Source: an uncultured Clostridium sp.
GTDB lineage: Bacteria > Bacillota > Clostridia > TANB77 > CAG-508
DNA length: 26,340 nucleotides
Assembly (NCBI GenBank): GCA_947426875.1
Contig: CANEFU010000001.1
Span: 1-26,340 of the forward strand
Direction of reading: 5' to 3'
Positions 23,781-26,340 of this stretch are shown here, in pieces (within the stretch, counting starts at the first letter, position 1; each line of letters opens with the position of its first letter). A model generated the notes under the pieces. It was not told where the DNA came from. It saw only the letters and a list, made by a program, of their open reading frames with translations, and did not search any database. Position numbers and translations under genes: made by a program.

Positions 23781-26340
23781 ATGAAAAAAGCCAAATTTTT
23801 ATTAAAATTAATTTTTAGTTTTACTTTATTATTCATAATATTTTTACTACCAAATAAAAAGGTTTTGGCAGCTGAACAAAACGAAGACGATAAATTTTGC
23901 TATTTATCAGATATTAAATATAGCAATGGTTCTAGTGTAGGATGGGGAGCCATAACCTATGATAAAAACTTAGATACTAGTAAAAATAATGGTAAGATTA
24001 GTGTTTTAGTCGATGGTGAAAAAAAGCAGTTTTTTAAAGGAATATCAGCACATGCTACATCAACGCTTATTTATGATATTTCAAATTATAACTATGATTA
24101 TTTTACTGCCTATATAGGAGTAGATGAATCAAGAGGAAATACAGGAGATGGCGTGAAATTTACAATCTATACTTCAGTAGATGGAGAAAACTGGACCACC
24201 AAAAAAGAACAAACGGCACTATTTAAAGGGAATACGAATGCAGAATTTGTAAAGATAGATATTAAAGGGGCTAAATATTTAAAATTATATGCAGATAAAA
24301 ATCGAAATGATAACTCAGACCATGCTGTATATGCAGATGCTAAGTTAATAAAAGAAGGATATGAAGAAAATGTTATAGCGGCTCCTTTTATAAAAACAGT
24401 GGCAGAATATGACGAAATTCTTAAACGATATGAAGGACAAGAAATAACAGGAGAATATGAAAAAGTTTTATTACAAAGAGAATTAGTAAATAATGCAGGA
24501 TATGATATTTTACAATTTACAGCAAACTATAAAAATGTCTATAAAGAAACACTTGAGTGGCTAATGAATGATTTAGACACTCTTAGAATGTATGTTCTTG
24601 GAGGATATCCAGACGGAAAAAATTATATGAAGTCTATTATCATATTATCTAATTTACGTGCTAACTATGCAAATGATTTTACCATTCAAGAAAAAACAAA
24701 ATATGAAACCACTACTTTAGGTAATTTATATAAAAGAATGGCAGTTGCTTTATCGTTAACACATACGGTTGATGTAGCTTTATGGATGCAACCAGGAAGA
24801 GAAGAAAACAAATCCGATCCAGTAAGACGTTATCAAATCTATAAAGATTTGTATCTTAATGGAAATATGAGATTTACAGACCAAATAGATTTTGCAAAAT
24901 GGTTTGAACAGTATACGACAGAAGAAATGCGTTATGTAATGAATTGTATTATAGATGACCAAGAAATATTGTGGCTGAATGAATATACACAAAGTTTTAT
25001 TGATGCGAATTCAAACAAAATGTGGTATTTATCACCACATCCTTATATGAAATATATATGGCCTAATTATAATAAACCACAATATTGGGATGAAAAGAAT
25101 AAAGAAGCATATGACAAGAAATATAAAGGAATCTTTTCAAAATATGGTGTAGAATATGGAAAACCAGGTATTTATAAATTATGGATGAATATAGAAGGTG
25201 GAGCTGTTTGTGGTGGTATATCAAAACAAGGAGCTTGTAACCGTGGTGCACATGGTGTACCTGCCACGGTAGTTGGACAACCAGGACACGCAGCATTTGC
25301 TTATTATTCAATGAACGATGCAGGAGATGGAGCATGGACTTTAAATAATGTTATTACCAATTGGGGGCAAACTGGAAAAACCGAAAGATTGGGCGTAAGA
25401 ATGCCTTTAGGTTGGGGTAGTGATGGATATGTAAGTGGTTATGCAGCATCTTATTTACTATTAAGTCAGGCTGCTATGAACCAAGAAGAAGCTTATGAAG
25501 AATCAGAAAAAATTATTATGACAGCAAACTTATATAAAAATGACTTAGCAAAACAAGAAGAAATTTATCGAAAAGCATTACAAGAATTGCCAATTAACGT
25601 TGATGCATGGTATGGATTAATTAATAACTATAGCGCTAATGAATCAAAAACAGAAGAAGATTGGTATCATTTAGCAGAAGAAATGGCAGAAAGTTTAAGA
25701 TGTTATCCATTACCAATGTATAATTTAACCAATTTAATTAAACCAAAATTGACAAGTTCAGAGTATTCAGCTCAATTTGTAATTTTGCAAAAACGTATCT
25801 TAGAATATGGAAAAGTACTTCCGAATAATTCAAAAGAAACCTATCAACCAAGTGTAACTAGAGAAGTAGCAACTTATTTATTAGGACAATTAGATACTAC
25901 AATTGCTACCTTTTCATTTGACGGAGAAGACGCAGGAAAGATTGTCTTAGCAAATCGTTTTAATGAAATGGGAGTTCGTTGGGATTATTGTATCAATGGA
26001 GATACACAAAATCCAGATAGTTGGAAAGAACATTCTTTTGAGGCCGGCGAAGAACATAAATGGCAATTAACACAAGAGGAATTAGCTAGTCTTACTGCTG
26101 AAAACGACATTTATATCCATCTTATTGGGGTAAATTATGACGAAAAAAATCTATATAAAATTGATATTTTGCCTCCTGCAGCATTGCCAAGTACTTTATA
26201 TGCAAACGACTTAGAAAACAAACTAATTGCATCAGTTCCAGGAATGGAATGGAAATTAAATGAAACAGACCCATGGACTTTATATAAAGATGCACAGCCA
26301 GATTTAACAGGAAATAAAACCGTATCTGTTAGAATGGCTG
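23781..26340 (+). CDS. Secreted NPCBM-domain protein with putative cysteine-protease/transglutaminase-like core (3' end outside window)
   Basis: At least 853 residues, frame open to the window edge. Signal peptide about 1-36 (LIFSFTLLFIIFLLPNKKVLAA). An NPCBM carbohydrate-binding-like domain covers about 40-195: SDIKYSNGSSVGWGA, KGISAHATSTLIYDI, FTAYIGVDESRG, VKFTIYTSVDGENW, KYLKLYADKN. A large region follows with GGYPDGKNYM, RANYANDF, THTVDVALWMQPG and then GGAVCGGISKQGACN, RGAHGVPATVVGQPGHAAFAYY. Cys477 and His503 (or His490) resemble a transglutaminase or cysteine-peptidase active site; this is inference from spacing and context. Helical repeat-like sequence comes next (EEIYRKALQELPINVDAWYGL), and a further domain begins near 26030. 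Arginine is coded by AGA, CGA and CGT, never CGG. Likely a surface glycan- or protein-binding enzyme; it has its own promoter. Confidence 0.82.
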   Translation, partial: MKKAKFLLKLIFSFTLLFIIFLLPNKKVLAAEQNEDDKFCYLSDIKYSNGSSVGWGAITYDKNLDTSKNNGKISVLVDGEKKQFFKGISAHATSTLIYDISNYNYDYFTAYIGVDESRGNTGDGVKFTIYTSVDGENWTTKKEQTALFKGNTNAEFVKIDIKGAKYLKLYADKNRNDNSDHAVYADAKLIKEGYEENVIAAPFIKTVAEYDEILKRYEGQEITGEYEKVLLQRELVNNAGYDILQFTANYKNVYKETLEWLMNDLDTLRMYVLGGYPDGKNYMKSIIILSNLRANYANDFTIQEKTKYETTTLGNLYKRMAVALSLTHTVDVALWMQPGREENKSDPVRRYQIYKDLYLNGNMRFTDQIDFAKWFEQYTTEEMRYVMNCIIDDQEILWLNEYTQSFIDANSNKMWYLSPHPYMKYIWPNYNKPQYWDEKNKEAYDKKYKGIFSKYGVEYGKPGIYKLWMNIEGGAVCGGISKQGACNRGAHGVPATVVGQPGHAAFAYYSMNDAGDGAWTLNNVITNWGQTGKTERLGVRMPLGWGSDGYVSGYAASYLLLSQAAMNQEEAYEESEKIIMTANLYKNDLAKQEEIYRKALQELPINVDAWYGLINNYSANESKTEEDWYHLAEEMAESLRCYPLPMYNLTNLIKPKLTSSEYSAQFVILQKRILEYGKVLPNNSKETYQPSVTREVATYLLGQLDTTIATFSFDGEDAGKIVLANRFNEMGVRWDYCINGDTQNPDSWKEHSFEAGEEHKWQLTQEELASLTAENDIYIHLIGVNYDEKNLYKIDILPPAALPSTLYANDLENKLIASVPGMEWKLNETDPWTLYKDAQPDLTGNKTVSVRMA

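Overview
This window is AT-rich chromosomal DNA from a Firmicute, most likely an uncultured gut clostridium. The evidence is the very low GC content, arginine written mostly as AGA, TTG/GTG starts behind strong Shine-Dalgarno sites, SpoVD-type penicillin-binding proteins, a perfect Spo0A-type box, a sortase, and cohesin/dockerin surface proteins. I cannot fix the genus from the sequence.

Layout. 1-1640: degraded InlB-repeat / formylglycine-generating-enzyme-like surface protein. 1778-4906: aspS, a TSCPD-domain protein and mnmA. 5003-6607: OmpR-type response regulator and a PD-(D/E)XK (Rpn/transposase-like) protein. 6681-8972 (minus): complete SpoVD/FtsI-type PBP with two PASTA domains. 9089-12260: rsmA, a sortase, a 5'-truncated BRO/antirepressor remnant, and an M15-like peptidoglycan hydrolase. 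12281-12658 (minus): XRE regulator. 12831-17120: start of the division and cell-wall (dcw) cluster (mraZ operator, mraZ, rsmH, ftsL, a second SpoVD-type PBP whose 3' end is lost). 17124-21699: dockerin-bearing transglutaminase-like protein and a cohesin protein with an LPYAG sorting signal. 21870-23699: small ORF and large serine recombinase. 23781-end: secreted NPCBM protein, cut by the window edge.

The outstanding observation concerns the CGG codon. Scanning by hand every coding frame I could assign (roughly 7,900 codons), I find CGG in frame only five times: 1118 (surface protein), 1991 (aspS), 11950 and 11990 (both in the M15-like hydrolase), and 22595 (serine recombinase). At all five, the zero frame soon hits a stop. 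At all five, skipping exactly the C of CGG and reading the following GGN as glycine restores the family-typical protein without adding or losing a residue. About 40 other CGG trinucleotides lie out of frame and cause no disruption. This fits a genome in which CGG has no usable tRNA and works as a +1 frameshift signal, or in which CGGN is read as a four-base glycine codon. In the hydrolase, the third predicted zinc ligand is encoded only in a 13-codon island between two such shifts. An essential gene, aspS, also depends on one.

Other points of interest are mutually exclusive hairpins between mraZ and rsmH, a hairpin that hides the ribosome binding site of the second PBP gene, the abrupt fusion of that PBP to unrelated intergenic sequence, and a possible cell-wall-anchored cohesin/dockerin pair with a sortase in the same window.
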